In this document: positions 54,332 to 64,000 of the stretch, piece by piece
Position numbering within the stretch: the stretch's first letter is position 1
Layout: every line of letters begins with the position of its first letter
From: Burkholderiales bacterium
Lineage (GTDB): Bacteria; Pseudomonadota; Gammaproteobacteria; Burkholderiales; Ga0077523
Direction: 5' to 3'
DNA: 64,000 nt
NCBI GenBank assembly: GCA_022843925.1
Contig: JALHMS010000009.1
Coordinates: 91,413 to 155,412 of the forward strand
The notes under the pieces: generated by a model
What the model was told of the DNA's origin: nothing
The model's input: only the letters and a program-made list of their open reading frames with translations
Databases searched by the model: none
Program-made: the position numbers and the translations under genes

Positions 54332-54685
54332 ATGCAGACAGTGATCCTTGTGTTGCACGTTCTTGCCGCCGCGGCCGTGATCGGCCTGGTGCTGCTGCAG
54401 CATGGCAAGGGTGCGGACATGGGGGCCGCATTCGGTAGCGGATCCGCCGGCAGCCTGTTCGGCGCCAGCGGTTCCGCCAATTTTCTGAGTCGCGCGACTG
54501 CCGTGATAGCCGCGGTGTTCTTCGTGACCAGTCTGGGTCTGACCTACCTGTCCACCGGTCGGTCGGATTCCAAGGGCGTCATCCTCGGGGCGCCGCCCGC
54601 GACTTCGGACAAGGCTTCATCGGCCACGACGCCTCCCGTGTCGCCGCCGGACGCCGATTCGAAGGCAAAGGAAATCCCTAAGTAA
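54332..54685 (+). CDS. secG: preprotein translocase subunit SecG
   Basis: Small membrane part of the SecYEG channel, 117 residues. Two hydrophobic segments flank the conserved loop: VILVLHVLAAAAVIGLVLLQ, then GKGADMGAAFGSGSAGSLFG, then ATAVIAAVFFVTSLGLTYLS. The C-terminal 35 residues are polar and proline/serine-rich. The tpiA-secG-tRNA-Leu-nuo order is conserved across betaproteobacteria. Confidence 0.95.
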   Translation: MQTVILVLHVLAAAAVIGLVLLQHGKGADMGAAFGSGSAGSLFGASGSANFLSRATAVIAAVFFVTSLGLTYLSTGRSDSKGVILGAPPATSDKASSATTPPVSPPDADSKAKEIPK

Positions 54686-54723
54686 GTGTTTTGTCCGGCC
54701 GTAATTGGCGGGAGACAAGCCGT

Positions 54724-54808
54724 GCCGACGTGGTGAAATTGGTAGACACGCTGTCTTGAGGGGGCAGTGGCGAAAGCTGTGCGAGTTCGAGTCTCGCCGT
54801 CGGCACCA
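54724..54808 (+). tRNA. tRNA-Leu, anticodon GAG
   Basis: A class II tRNA of 85 bases with encoded CCA. The acceptor arms GCCGACG and CGTCGGC pair perfectly, followed by A and CCA. The anticodon stem CTGTC/GGCAG carries the loop TTGAGGG, so the anticodon is GAG, reading CUC and CUU codons. The T-arm GCGAGTTCGAGTCTCGC is intact, and a long variable arm (GGCGAAAGCT region) is as expected for leucine. It lies between secG and nuoA. Confidence 0.95.
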
Positions 54809-54960
54809 AGAATTCTGTAACGAACATTCCGGATGATCGCCGTGGTCCGGAGCAGGCATGGCACACCGTGGCGATCGATGCAGCATTAGGGCACCCGGTC
54901 GATGTCGTTTGGGGCCCTCGAATCAGGGGTCCGTGTCGCGATGAGGGGTCCTGGAACGCG

Positions 54961-55329
54961 ATGCTAGGAAACTACTTTCCGGTACTTCTGTTCATTCTCG
55001 TGGGCATCGCCGTCGGCGGTGCCGCAATTCTCGCCGGTGGCGGGTTGTCCACGCTTCTCGGGCACAACCGCCCCGACTCGCAAAAGCTCTCGCCCTACGA
55101 GTGCGGCTTCGAGGCCTTCGAAGACGCGCGGATGAAGTTCGATGTCCGCTACTACCTCGTCGCCATTCTGTTCATCCTTTTCGATCTCGAGATCGCTTTT
55201 CTCTTTCCCTGGGCCATCGTGCTCCAGGAGATCGGATTGTTCGGATTTCTCGCCATGGTCGTGTTCCTCGCGATCCTCGTGGTGGGGTTCATCTACGAAT
55301 GGAAGAAGGGTGCGCTGGAATGGGAATGA
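54961..55329 (+). CDS. nuoA: NADH-quinone oxidoreductase subunit A
   Basis: Small membrane subunit of respiratory complex I, 122 residues with three membrane segments ([60 protein letters not shown]). The loop [20 protein letters not shown] holds the conserved cysteine near the quinone site. The ATG at 54961 gives [10 protein letters not shown], the usual start; a longer frame from 54868 runs close behind the tRNA. The 152-bp gap upstream has a GATCGCC/GGCGATC inverted repeat but no clear promoter. Confidence 0.95.
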   Translation: MLGNYFPVLLFILVGIAVGGAAILAGGGLSTLLGHNRPDSQKLSPYECGFEAFEDARMKFDVRYYLVAILFILFDLEIAFLFPWAIVLQEIGLFGFLAMVVFLAILVVGFIYEWKKGALEWE

Positions 55330-55387
55330 ATGTGTGCGTCGCGGCCGCGATTCCCACTGAGCACGTGCTCCACACGACGGAGTGCGC

Positions 55388-55864
55388 ATGGGCATAGAAG
55401 GCGAACTGCAGAAGGGATTCGTCACGACGTCCGTCGATTCCCTCATCAACTGGACCCGGACCGGGTCCCTCTGGCCGATGACTTTCGGCCTCGCCTGTTG
55501 TGCTGTCGAGATGATGCAGGCCGGCGCCTCGCGCTACGACCTCGACCGGTTCGGCATCGTGTTCCGCCCGAGCCCTCGCCAGTCCGACGTCATGATCGTG
55601 GCGGGCACCCTCTGCAACAAGATGGCCCCTGCGCTTCGCAAGGTCTACGACCAGATGGCCGAACCCCGTTGGGTGATCTCGATGGGTTCCTGCGCGAACG
55701 GCGGCGGCTACTACCACTATTCGTACTCCGTCGTGCGCGGTTGCGACCGGATCGTTCCGGTCGATGTCTATGTGCCCGGCTGTCCGCCCACGGCAGAGGC
55801 GCTGCTGTACGGGATCATCCAGTTGCAGAACAAGATCCGCCGTCAGAACACCATCGCCCGGTGA
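55388..55864 (+). CDS. nuoB: NADH-quinone oxidoreductase subunit B
   Basis: Carries the N2 iron-sulfur cluster, the last electron donor before quinone. The 158-residue protein shows the ligand pattern CCAVEMM, then GSCANGGG and [19 protein letters not shown] five bases upstream supports ATG 55388; a GTG six bases earlier is possible. It sits 58 bases after nuoA. Confidence 0.96.
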   Translation: MGIEGELQKGFVTTSVDSLINWTRTGSLWPMTFGLACCAVEMMQAGASRYDLDRFGIVFRPSPRQSDVMIVAGTLCNKMAPALRKVYDQMAEPRWVISMGSCANGGGYYHYSYSVVRGCDRIVPVDVYVPGCPPTAEALLYGIIQLQNKIRRQNTIAR

Positions 55865-55868
55865 TCGC

Positions 55869-56465
55869 GTGACCGACCCCGCCAACCTGTTGGATCTCAC
55901 TCGGACCGTGCTCGGCGCCGCGGTTGTCGAAACCGAAGTCGTGCGCGATCAGCCCATCGTGACCATTGCGGCCACCTCGTGGGTGACGGCGGCGAGACGA
56001 TTGCGTGATTCACCGGAGCTGCGCTTCGAGCAACTGATCGACCTCTGCGGCATGGACTACCAGGCGTACGGCAACGGTCGATGGGACGGCAGGCGCTTCT
56101 CGGTTGCCGTCCAGTTGCTGTCCATCCAGCACAACCAGCGTCTCCGTATCAAGGTGTTCGCCGAGGACGACGATTTCCCGTCCGTGGATTCCGTCGTCGA
56201 CGTGTGGTCCGGGGCGAACTGGTTCGAGCGCGAAGCCTTCGATCTCTTCGGTATCGTCTTCCCGGGCCATCCCGATCTGCGTCGCATCCTCACCGACTAC
56301 GGCTTCATCGGGCATCCGTTCCGCAAGGACTTCCCGGTGTCCGGTTATGTCGAGATGCGCTACGACCCCGATCAGCAGCGTGTCATCTATCAGCCCGTCA
56401 GCATCGAGCCGCGCGAGATCGTACCGCGTGTCGTGCGTGAAGAGCACTACGGCGATGTGGAGTAG
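55869..56465 (+). CDS. nuoC: NADH-quinone oxidoreductase subunit C
   Basis: Peripheral-arm subunit (30-kDa type), 198 residues, separate from NuoD as in most betaproteobacteria. The family signature is visible as [18 protein letters not shown] followed by GHPFRKDFP. The start is a GTG at 55869, four bases after the nuoB stop; no strong ribosome site is present. The C-terminus EEHYGDVE is normal. The stop is followed at once by the repeat region before nuoD. Confidence 0.95.
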   Translation: MTDPANLLDLTRTVLGAAVVETEVVRDQPIVTIAATSWVTAARRLRDSPELRFEQLIDLCGMDYQAYGNGRWDGRRFSVAVQLLSIQHNQRLRIKVFAEDDDFPSVDSVVDVWSGANWFEREAFDLFGIVFPGHPDLRRILTDYGFIGHPFRKDFPVSGYVEMRYDPDQQRVIYQPVSIEPREIVPRVVREEHYGDVE

Positions 56466-56467
56466 CC

Positions 56468-56747
56468 ATGGCTGAGATACGCAGTTTCACCGCGACTACG
56501 TTCACCATGAACTTTGGTTCCAGCGTAACCCCGGCAGTGCCGGCGTTAGCTTCCACTGAAGTTCACGGCACGTCGCGCTCAGCGACGGCGACCTGCGCTT
56601 CGCCGGGGGGCGCCGTGGCTGAGATACGCAACTTCACCATGAACTTTAGTTCCAGCGTAACCCCGGCAGTGCCGGCGTTAGCTTCCACTGAAGTTCACGG
56701 CACGTCGCGCTCAGCGACGGCGACCTGCGCTTCGCTCGGAGGTCGCC
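56468..56747 (+). repeat. tandem repeat insertion between nuoC and nuoD
   Basis: A 103-bp block (56501-56603) is repeated at 56633-56735 with one base changed. Each is preceded by a copy of the first ~35 bases of nuoD, so nuoD-like starts occur at 56468, 56615 and 56748. The first copy has a 14-bp extra stretch. Each block holds an imperfect 54-bp inverted repeat (56510-56563 and 56642-56695) centred on CCGGCA-G-TGCCGG, with AACTT and AAGTT ends, followed by a GTCGC/GCGAC hairpin. This resembles a REP- or MITE-like element. Confidence 0.85.
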
Positions 56748-56755
56748 ATGGCTGA
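56468..56755 (+). CDS. possible 95-aa peptide made of duplicated nuoD starts
   Basis: An open frame starting from a copy of the nuoD start (MAEIRSFT) and running through both repeat elements to a TGA that overlaps the real nuoD ATG by 8 bases. Its centre contains a second nuoD-like start (GTG at 56615, [10 protein letters not shown]). The peptide has no relation to known proteins other than these NuoD pieces and has low-complexity A/S/T-rich parts. It may be untranslated, or may couple ribosomes into nuoD. Confidence 0.3.
   Translation: MAEIRSFTATTFTMNFGSSVTPAVPALASTEVHGTSRSATATCASPGGAVAEIRNFTMNFSSSVTPAVPALASTEVHGTSRSATATCASLGGRHG
56719..56747 (+). promoter_or_regulatory. hairpin holding the nuoD ribosome-binding site
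   Basis: GGCGACC (56719-56725) pairs perfectly with GGTCGCC (56741-56747), which abuts the nuoD ATG. The ribosome site CGGAGG lies at the loop/right-arm border, so it would be partly hidden when folded. In the upstream repeat copy the right arm has decayed to GGGGCGCC. Confidence 0.5.
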
Positions 56756-58001
56756 GATACGCAACTTCACCATGAACTTTGGCCCGCAGCATCCGGCGGC
56801 GCATGGTGTGTTGCGCCTCGTGTTGGAGCTCGATGGTGAAGTGATCCAACGCGCCGATCCGCACATCGGGCTCCTGCACCGCGCGACGGAGAAGCTCGCC
56901 GAGCAGAAGATGTTTATCCAGAGCGTGCCGTACATGGATCGACTCGATTACGTGTCGATGATGTGCAACGAGCACGCGTACGTGATGGCCATCGAGAAGC
57001 TGCTGGGCATCGAGGTGCCGATCCGCGCGCAGTACATCCGGGTGATGTTCGACGAGATCACTCGCGTGCTGAACCACCTGCTGTGGCTCGGTGCGCACGG
57101 CCTCGACATCGGCGCGATGACGATCTTCCTGTATTGCTTCCGTGAGCGCGAAGACCTCATGGACTGCTACGAGGCAGTCTCCGGAGCCCGTCTGCACGCG
57201 GCCTACTACCGGCCCGGTGGCGTGTACCGCGATCTTCCCGACCGGATGCCGCAGTACGACGAATCGCCTCTTCGCTCGGCTGCCGACGTGAAGCGCCTGA
57301 ACGAGAACCGTCAGGGCTCGATGCTGGATTTCATCCAGGACTTCACCGATCGCTTCCCCAAGCTCGTCGACGAGTACGAATCGCTGCTCACCGACAACCG
57401 CATCTGGAAGCAGCGCACGGTCGGCATCGGTGTCGTGACGCCCGAACGCGCCCTGCAGCTCGGCTTCACGGGTCCCATGCTCCGCGGCTCGGGCGTCGAA
57501 TGGGATCTCCGCAAGAAGCAGCCGTACGAGGTCTACGATCGCATGGACTTCGACATCCCGGTCGGCGTCAACGGCGACTGCTACGACCGGTACCTCGTCC
57601 GCATGGAGGAGTTCCGCCAGTCGAACCGCATCATCCGCCAATGCGTCGACTGGCTGCGGAAGAACCCCGGCCCGGTGATGAGCGACAACCACAAGGTCGC
57701 GCCACCTTCGAGGGTGGCGATGAAGTCGAACATGGAAGAGCTGATCCATCACTTCAAGCTCTTCACCGAAGGCATGCACGTGCCCGAGGGCGAGTGCTAT
57801 TCCGCCGTCGAGGCGCCGAAGGGCGAGTTCGGCATCTATCTGGTGTCCGACGGCGCCAACAAGCCCTACCGCGTGAAGATCCGCGCGCCGGGATTCCCGC
57901 ATCTGGCTGCGATGGACGAGATGGCGAAGGGGCACATGATCGCCGATGCCGTGGCGATCATCGGCACCATGGATGTCGTGTTCGGTGAGATCGATCGATG
58001 A
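56748..58001 (+). CDS. nuoD: NADH-quinone oxidoreductase subunit D
   Basis: 49-kDa-type subunit that helps form the quinone-binding site. The 417-residue protein has normal length and the typical start [20 protein letters not shown], then [25 protein letters not shown], and a C-terminus ending in DVVFGEIDR. The start at 56748 is kept because it leads directly into the conserved N-terminus; the earlier copies run into a stop. Its own stop overlaps nuoE (ATGA). Confidence 0.97.
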   Translation: MAEIRNFTMNFGPQHPAAHGVLRLVLELDGEVIQRADPHIGLLHRATEKLAEQKMFIQSVPYMDRLDYVSMMCNEHAYVMAIEKLLGIEVPIRAQYIRVMFDEITRVLNHLLWLGAHGLDIGAMTIFLYCFREREDLMDCYEAVSGARLHAAYYRPGGVYRDLPDRMPQYDESPLRSAADVKRLNENRQGSMLDFIQDFTDRFPKLVDEYESLLTDNRIWKQRTVGIGVVTPERALQLGFTGPMLRGSGVEWDLRKKQPYEVYDRMDFDIPVGVNGDCYDRYLVRMEEFRQSNRIIRQCVDWLRKNPGPVMSDNHKVAPPSRVAMKSNMEELIHHFKLFTEGMHVPEGECYSAVEAPKGEFGIYLVSDGANKPYRVKIRAPGFPHLAAMDEMAKGHMIADAVAIIGTMDVVFGEIDR

Positions 58002-58488
58002 GTGAAGCAACCGGCACCCTGTCGGCGGAAGCCCGTGTCCGGATCGACCGGGAAGTGGCCAAGTACCCGGCCGACCAGAAGCAGTCCGCGGTGATGGCAG
58101 CGCTTGCCATCGCCCAACACGAGAACGGCTGGTTGTCGACCCCGCTGATGGACGAGGTCGCGACGCATCTCGGGATGCCGTCCGTCGCCGTCTACGAGGT
58201 CGCGACCTTCTACACGATGTACGACCTGAAGCCGCTCGGGCGTCACAAGCTCTGCATCTGCACGAACCTGCCGTGCGCGCTGTCCGGCGCCCTCGAGGCT
58301 GCGGCGCATCTGAAGAAGAAGCTCGGCGTGGGGTTCGGCGAGACCACCGCCGATGGCCGGTTCACGCTGAAGGAAGGCGAGTGTTTCGGCGCCTGCGGGG
58401 ATTCCCCGGTGCTGCTGCACAACGACCGCAAGATGCTGATCGGCATGACGCCCGACAAGCTCGATGCCCTGATTGCGGAGCTTGCCAA

Positions 58489-58492
<4 letters not shown>
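57998..58492 (+). CDS. nuoE: NADH-quinone oxidoreductase subunit E
   Basis: 24-kDa-type subunit with a 2Fe-2S cluster, 164 residues. The four cysteine ligands lie in CTNLPC and, later, [11 protein letters not shown]. The thioredoxin-like fold region is [20 protein letters not shown]. The start overlaps the nuoD stop and the end overlaps the nuoF start (ATGA at both), so translation is tightly linked. Confidence 0.96.
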
Positions 58493-59811
<1,319 letters not shown>

Positions 59812-59819
59812 GAAGCGAC

Positions 59820-62195
59820 ATGAGCGAACCGAAGCTGATCAATCTCGAAGTCGACGGCCAGCCGGTGCAGGTGCCGGAGGGCTCGATGGTGATGGAGGCG
59901 ACCAACCGCCTCGGTGTCTATGTCCCGCACTTCTGCTGGCACAAGAAGCTGTCGATCGCGGCCAACTGCCGCATGTGCCTCGTCCAGGTCGAGAAGGCGC
60001 CGAAGCCATTGCCTGCCTGCGCGACGCCGGTCACCGAGGGCATGAAGGTGTTCACGCACTCCGAGGCGGCCGTGAAGGCGCAGAAGGGCGTGATGGAGTT
60101 CCTGCTCATCAATCACCCGCTCGACTGCCCCATCTGCGATCAGGGGGGCGAGTGCCAGTTGCAGGACCTCGCGGTGGGTTACGGTCCGTCGTCCTCCCGC
60201 TACGGCGAGATGAAGCGCGTGGTCCCCCGCAAGGACATCGGACCGCTCGTGGCGGCCGAAGAGATGTCGCGCTGCATCCACTGCACCCGCTGCGTGCGCT
60301 TCGGCCAGGAGATCGCGGGCGTCATGGAACTCGGCATGGCCGGGCGCGGCGAGCACTCCGAGATCCTGTCTTTCGTCGGCAAGAGCGTCGATTCCGAGTT
60401 GTCCGGCAACATGGTCGATCTCTGTCCCGTGGGCGCGCTGACCTCGAAGCCGTTCCGCTACACGGCCCGCACCTGGGAGCTCGCGCGGCGCCGCACGGTG
60501 AGCCCGCACTGTGGACTCGGCACCGGGCTCGTGGTGCAGATCAAGGGCAACCGCGTCATGCGCGCGCTGCCGTACGAGAACGAGGCGATCAACGAGTGCT
60601 GGCTGTCCGACAAGGACCGGTATTCGTACGAAGGCCTCAACGGTTCCGACCGACTCGTGCGCCCGATGGTGAAGCGCGACGGTCGCTGGCACGAAGTCGA
60701 ATGGTCCGAGGCCCTGGAGTTCGCCGCCGCAGGTCTGAAGCGTGTCATCGCCGCCCGCGGCCCCGATCAGTTCGGTCTCCTCGCGAGCCCGCACTCGACC
60801 CTCGAGGAACTCTTCCTCGCGGGTCGTTTCGTGCGCGGCATCGGCGGCGACAACGTGGACTTCCGTCTGCGCCGCACAGACTTCTCGCTCGACCCGCAGC
60901 GCAAGGGCGCACCGTGGCTCGGGATGCCCGTGGCCGACCTGAGCCGCCTGAAGCGCGTCCTCGTCATCGGGTCCAACCTCCGCAAGGATCACCCGCTGCT
61001 CGCCGTGCGCCTTCGCACTGCGGCCCGCAAGGGTCTGCAACTCGCAATGGTGGGGGCCTGGCAGGAAGATCCGCTGATTCCATTGCAGGGCGACATCCGC
61101 GTCGCGCCGTCTGCACTGCCTGCCGCCCTGGCCGAAGTGCTGGTCGCGCTGCTCGCATCGAAAGGTCAACCGGTCGACGCCGCGCTGGCGTCGGTCGTGC
61201 CCGGTGAGGAAGCGCGCCGCGTGGCCGCGATGCTCGCCGGCGGTGAGCCTGCGGCCGTGTTCCTCGGGAACTTCGCGACCCATCATCCGCAGGCTTCCGC
61301 CATCGAGAACCTCGCCCAGCGCATCGCGTCCGCCTCGAGCGCCCGCTTCGGCGTGCTCGGCGAAGCGGCCAACAGCGTCGGCGGGCATCTCGCCGGTGCC
61401 GTGCCGACGGGTAAGGGGCTCGACGCCGCGTCGATGGTGCGCGGGAAGCTGGGTGCGTATCTGCTGCTCGGTTGCGAACCGGAACTCGATACTGCCGATG
61501 GTGCCGGCGCACTCGCTGCGATGCATGCAGCGGAGTTCGTGGTGGCGCTGTCGCCGTTCCAGCACCGCGCGGTCGAGTACGCCGACGTGCTCCTGCCGAT
61601 GACGCCCTTCACCGAGACGGCCGGTACGTTCGTCAGCACCGAGGGTCGTGTCCAGTCCTTCAAGGGTGTCGTGCAGCCGCTCGGCGAGGCGCGTCCCGGC
61701 TGGAAGATCCTGCGTGTGCTGGGCAATCTCTTCGGTCTCGATGGCTTCGACCAGGACAGTGCGGAGGCCGTGAAGACCGCGGCACTCGCCGGGGTCGACG
61801 TCGCCGCGCGGCTCGACAACAGCCTCGCGCAGTTGCCGCCGGTGTCACCGGCTCCAGCCATCGCGGGCGGTCTCGAGCGCATCGGCGACGTGCCGATCCA
61901 CTTCGCCGACCCGCTCGTGCGTCGGGCGCCTTCGTTGCAGGCCACGCACGATGCCGTCGCGCCGCAGGCGTGGATGAACGCAGGCACGCTGGCATCCCTC
62001 GGCGTGGCGGAGGGCGACCAGGTACGCGTGACCCAGGGCGAGGCCAGCGTGCTCCTCTTCGCCGGCGAGAACGCCCGCGTCCCCGACGGCGCCGTGCGGA
62101 TCCCCGCGGCGCACGTGCTCACTGCGAATCTCGGCCCGGTCACCGGAACCGTCCGCGTCGAGCGCATCGCCGCCGCTGCCAAGGCGAGCGCCTGA
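59820..62195 (+). CDS. nuoG: NADH-quinone oxidoreductase subunit G
   Basis: 75-kDa-type subunit carrying several iron-sulfur clusters, 791 residues. Ligands for a 2Fe-2S cluster lie in HFCWHK, ANCRMC and PACATPV; the His-containing 4Fe-4S site is [15 protein letters not shown]; another 4Fe-4S site is [11 protein letters not shown] with [11 protein letters not shown]. The C-terminal two thirds are a molybdopterin-oxidoreductase-like domain without visible metal ligands, as usual in NuoG. nuoH starts 2 bases after the stop. Confidence 0.96.
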   Translation: MSEPKLINLEVDGQPVQVPEGSMVMEATNRLGVYVPHFCWHKKLSIAANCRMCLVQVEKAPKPLPACATPVTEGMKVFTHSEAAVKAQKGVMEFLLINHPLDCPICDQGGECQLQDLAVGYGPSSSRYGEMKRVVPRKDIGPLVAAEEMSRCIHCTRCVRFGQEIAGVMELGMAGRGEHSEILSFVGKSVDSELSGNMVDLCPVGALTSKPFRYTARTWELARRRTVSPHCGLGTGLVVQIKGNRVMRALPYENEAINECWLSDKDRYSYEGLNGSDRLVRPMVKRDGRWHEVEWSEALEFAAAGLKRVIAARGPDQFGLLASPHSTLEELFLAGRFVRGIGGDNVDFRLRRTDFSLDPQRKGAPWLGMPVADLSRLKRVLVIGSNLRKDHPLLAVRLRTAARKGLQLAMVGAWQEDPLIPLQGDIRVAPSALPAALAEVLVALLASKGQPVDAALASVVPGEEARRVAAMLAGGEPAAVFLGNFATHHPQASAIENLAQRIASASSARFGVLGEAANSVGGHLAGAVPTGKGLDAASMVRGKLGAYLLLGCEPELDTADGAGALAAMHAAEFVVALSPFQHRAVEYADVLLPMTPFTETAGTFVSTEGRVQSFKGVVQPLGEARPGWKILRVLGNLFGLDGFDQDSAEAVKTAALAGVDVAARLDNSLAQLPPVSPAPAIAGGLERIGDVPIHFADPLVRRAPSLQATHDAVAPQAWMNAGTLASLGVAEGDQVRVTQGEASVLLFAGENARVPDGAVRIPAAHVLTANLGPVTGTVRVERIAAAAKASA

Positions 62196-62197
62196 CG

Positions 62198-63235
62198 ATG
62201 GAATCCTTCTCGAACTTCTTCGGACCCACCTGGCCGCTGGTGTGGACGCTCGCGAAGATCGTCGCGATCGTCCTGCCGATCATGGGCTGCGTCGCCTACC
62301 TCACGCTCGCCGAGCGGAAGGTGATCGGCTTCATGCAGGTGCGCCTCGGCCCGAACCGCGTGACCTTCTTCGGTATCCGCTGGCTCGGCGGACTCGCGCA
62401 ACCGATCGCCGATGCGCTGAAGCTGCTCACGAAGGAAATCATCATTCCTTCGGGCGCGAACAAGGTGCTGTTCCTGATGGCGCCGGTGCTGTCGCTGATG
62501 CCGGCGCTCGCGGCGTGGGCGGTGATCCCGTTCGATCCCGAACTCGTGCTCGCCAACGTCGATGCGGGCCTGCTGTACGTGATGGCCATCACGTCCATGG
62601 GCGTCTACGGGGTGATCATCGCCGGCTGGGCATCGAACTCGAAGTACGCCTTCCTCGGTTGCCTGCGGTCGGCGGCCCAGATCGTCTCGTACGAGATCGC
62701 GATGGGTTTCGCGCTCGTCGGCGTGCTGATGATGTCGCACTCCCTCAACCTGGTGGACATCGTGAAGCAGCAGCAGGGCGGGCTGGGCGCGCTCTCCTGG
62801 AACTTCATCCCGCTCTTCCCGATGTTCATCGTGTATCTGATCTCGGGCGTGGCGGAAACCAACCGGGCGCCGTTCGACGTCGCAGAAGGCGAATCCGAGA
62901 TCGTCGCCGGCTTCCACGTCGAGTACTCGGGGATGGCCTTCGCGGTCTTCTTCCTCGCCGAGTACGCGAACATGATCCTGGTGTCGACGCTGACCGCCGT
63001 CATGTTCCTCGGCGGCTGGCTCTCGCCGGTGCCGTTCCTCCCGGACGGTTTCCCGTGGCTCGTCGCCAAGGTCGGGTTCGTCCTGTTCCTGTTCCTGTGG
63101 TTCCGCGCCACCTTCCCGCGCTATCGCTACGACCAGATCATGCGTCTCGGCTGGAAGGTGTTCATCCCCGTCACGCTGGTGTGGCTCATGGTGATCGGCG
63201 GGTGGATGCAGACCCCCTACTGGCCCTGGAAGTGA
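62198..63235 (+). CDS. nuoH: NADH-quinone oxidoreductase subunit H
   Basis: Membrane subunit joining the peripheral arm and forming part of the quinone channel. The 345-residue protein has about eight membrane segments. The family motifs are [18 protein letters not shown] near residue 40 and [18 protein letters not shown] around residue 220. Length and ends are normal. nuoI begins 10 bases downstream. Confidence 0.97.
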   Translation: MESFSNFFGPTWPLVWTLAKIVAIVLPIMGCVAYLTLAERKVIGFMQVRLGPNRVTFFGIRWLGGLAQPIADALKLLTKEIIIPSGANKVLFLMAPVLSLMPALAAWAVIPFDPELVLANVDAGLLYVMAITSMGVYGVIIAGWASNSKYAFLGCLRSAAQIVSYEIAMGFALVGVLMMSHSLNLVDIVKQQQGGLGALSWNFIPLFPMFIVYLISGVAETNRAPFDVAEGESEIVAGFHVEYSGMAFAVFFLAEYANMILVSTLTAVMFLGGWLSPVPFLPDGFPWLVAKVGFVLFLFLWFRATFPRYRYDQIMRLGWKVFIPVTLVWLMVIGGWMQTPYWPWK

Positions 63236-63245
63236 GGCGCCCATC

Positions 63246-63734
63246 GTGAACCGCATCCGCGAATTCTTCGGCACCTTCCTGCTCTTCGAGCTGTTGAAGG
63301 GGATGGCCATCACCGGCCGGCATCTGTTCCATCGGAAGATCACCGTCCAGTTCCCCGACGAAAAGACGCCGCAGAGCCCGCGCTTCCGCGGCCTGCACGC
63401 GCTGCGTCGATACCCCAACGGCGAGGAACGCTGCATCGCCTGCAAGCTCTGCGAGGCCGTGTGTCCGGCACTCGCCATCACCATCGAATCCGAGGCACGC
63501 GCCGACGGCACGCGCCGCACGACACGCTACGACATCGACCTCACGAAGTGCATCTTCTGCGGCTTCTGCGAGGAATCCTGCCCGGTCGACTCCATCGTCG
63601 AGACGCGCATCTTCGAGTACCACGGGGAGCGCCGCGGCGATCTCGTCTACACGAAGGAAATGCTGCTCGCCATCGGTGACCGCTACGAAGAACAGATCGC
63701 CAAGGACCGCGCCGACGATGCCGCCTACCGGTGA
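63246..63734 (+). CDS. nuoI: NADH-quinone oxidoreductase subunit I
   Basis: Ferredoxin-like subunit with two 4Fe-4S clusters, 162 residues. The two ligand sets are [12 protein letters not shown] and [12 protein letters not shown]. The N-terminal amphipathic helix ([20 protein letters not shown]) is typical. The start is a GTG at 63246. Confidence 0.96.
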   Translation: MNRIREFFGTFLLFELLKGMAITGRHLFHRKITVQFPDEKTPQSPRFRGLHALRRYPNGEERCIACKLCEAVCPALAITIESEARADGTRRTTRYDIDLTKCIFCGFCEESCPVDSIVETRIFEYHGERRGDLVYTKEMLLAIGDRYEEQIAKDRADDAAYR

Positions 63735-63800
63735 TCGCCTGACCCGCCCGGCGGTCGCGCCGCGCGTTCCGCCGCGGTGCCACCCTCACGGAGACCTGCC

Positions 63801-64000
63801 TTGAGCTTCCAGCTGGCTGTCTTCTACGCCTTCGCTCTCATCCTCGTGTTTGCCGCCCTGCGCGTCATCACCGCCCGCAATCCCGTGCATGCCTCGCTGT
63901 TCCTGGTCCTCGCGTTCGTCACGGCCGCAGGACTCTGGATGCTGCTCGAAGCGGAGTTCCTGGCGATCACGCTCGTGCTCGTCTACGTCGGTGCCGTGAT
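63801..64000 (+). CDS. nuoJ: NADH-quinone oxidoreductase subunit J, cut by window end
   Basis: The first 66 codons of the membrane subunit NuoJ, starting from a TTG at 63801 with GGAGA eight bases upstream. Two hydrophobic segments are visible (LAVFYAFALILVFAALRV; ASLFLVLAFVTAAGLWMLLE), followed by the conserved AITLVLVYVGAV stretch. The remaining about 135 codons lie beyond the window. Confidence 0.9.
   Translation, partial: MSFQLAVFYAFALILVFAALRVITARNPVHASLFLVLAFVTAAGLWMLLEAEFLAITLVLVYVGAV

Noticed and set aside
56510-56563. Inverted repeat with GCGTAAC and GTTAGC resembling an integron attC site
   Set aside because: The boxes do not fit the RYYYAAC/GTTRRRY consensus fully, the inner part is too short, and there is no integron integrase or cassette array.

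Overview
The window reads as one chromosomal segment of a GC-rich betaproteobacterium. The evidence is gene order: hrcA-nadK-recN, fur/bamE-dapB-carAB-greA, yhbY/rlmE-ftsH-folP-glmM-pstSCAB and tpiA-secG-tRNA-Leu-nuoA..J are arrangements typical of Burkholderiales, Rhodocyclales and Nitrosomonadales relatives. The order or genus cannot be fixed from this sequence alone. No rRNA, CRISPR array, integrase, transposase or insertion sequence is recognisable.

Layout. Positions 1-6150 hold small metabolic and conserved-unknown genes: a truncated HMG-CoA lyase, a tiny exported peptide, an overlapping DUF6502/DUF5666 pair, DUF1289, DUF2889, a CaiB/BaiF CoA-transferase and a MarR-like regulator. Positions 6171-8157 on the minus strand hold a PilZ/YcgR-type cyclic-di-GMP protein and ferrochelatase. 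Positions 8570-32428 are a single reading frame for a cell-surface or secreted protein of about 7,950 residues. It carries an N-terminal LEPR-XLL motif, a long beta-rich region, an RTX calcium-binding array, a propeller-like region, repeated right-handed beta-helix modules with malectin-like and Kre9-like spacers, cadherin-like repeats and a C-terminal cohesin-like plus dockerin-like pair. From 32474 to the end the window is housekeeping: heat-shock repressor, NAD kinase, RecN, Fur, BamE, lysine and carbamoyl-phosphate synthesis, GreA, RNA-processing proteins, FtsH, folate and cell-wall precursor enzymes, phosphate uptake, triose-phosphate isomerase, SecG, tRNA-Leu(GAG) and respiratory complex I from nuoA to a truncated nuoJ.

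How the parts work together. The pst genes form a phosphate-starvation unit with a Pho-box-like promoter upstream of pstS and an intrinsic terminator between pstS and pstC that should favour the binding protein over the transporter. No phoU follows pstB. The nuo genes are tightly packed, often with stop and start codons overlapping, except between nuoC and nuoD. There the first ~35 bases of nuoD and a ~100 bp hairpin-containing element are repeated, so nuoD-like starts occur three times.

The places most worth a second look are the giant surface protein and its cohesin/dockerin tail, the repeat insertion before nuoD, the structured leader of carAB, and a matched pair of ACGTGTG-N7-CACACGT palindromes between the tiny exported peptide gene and the DUF6502 gene.
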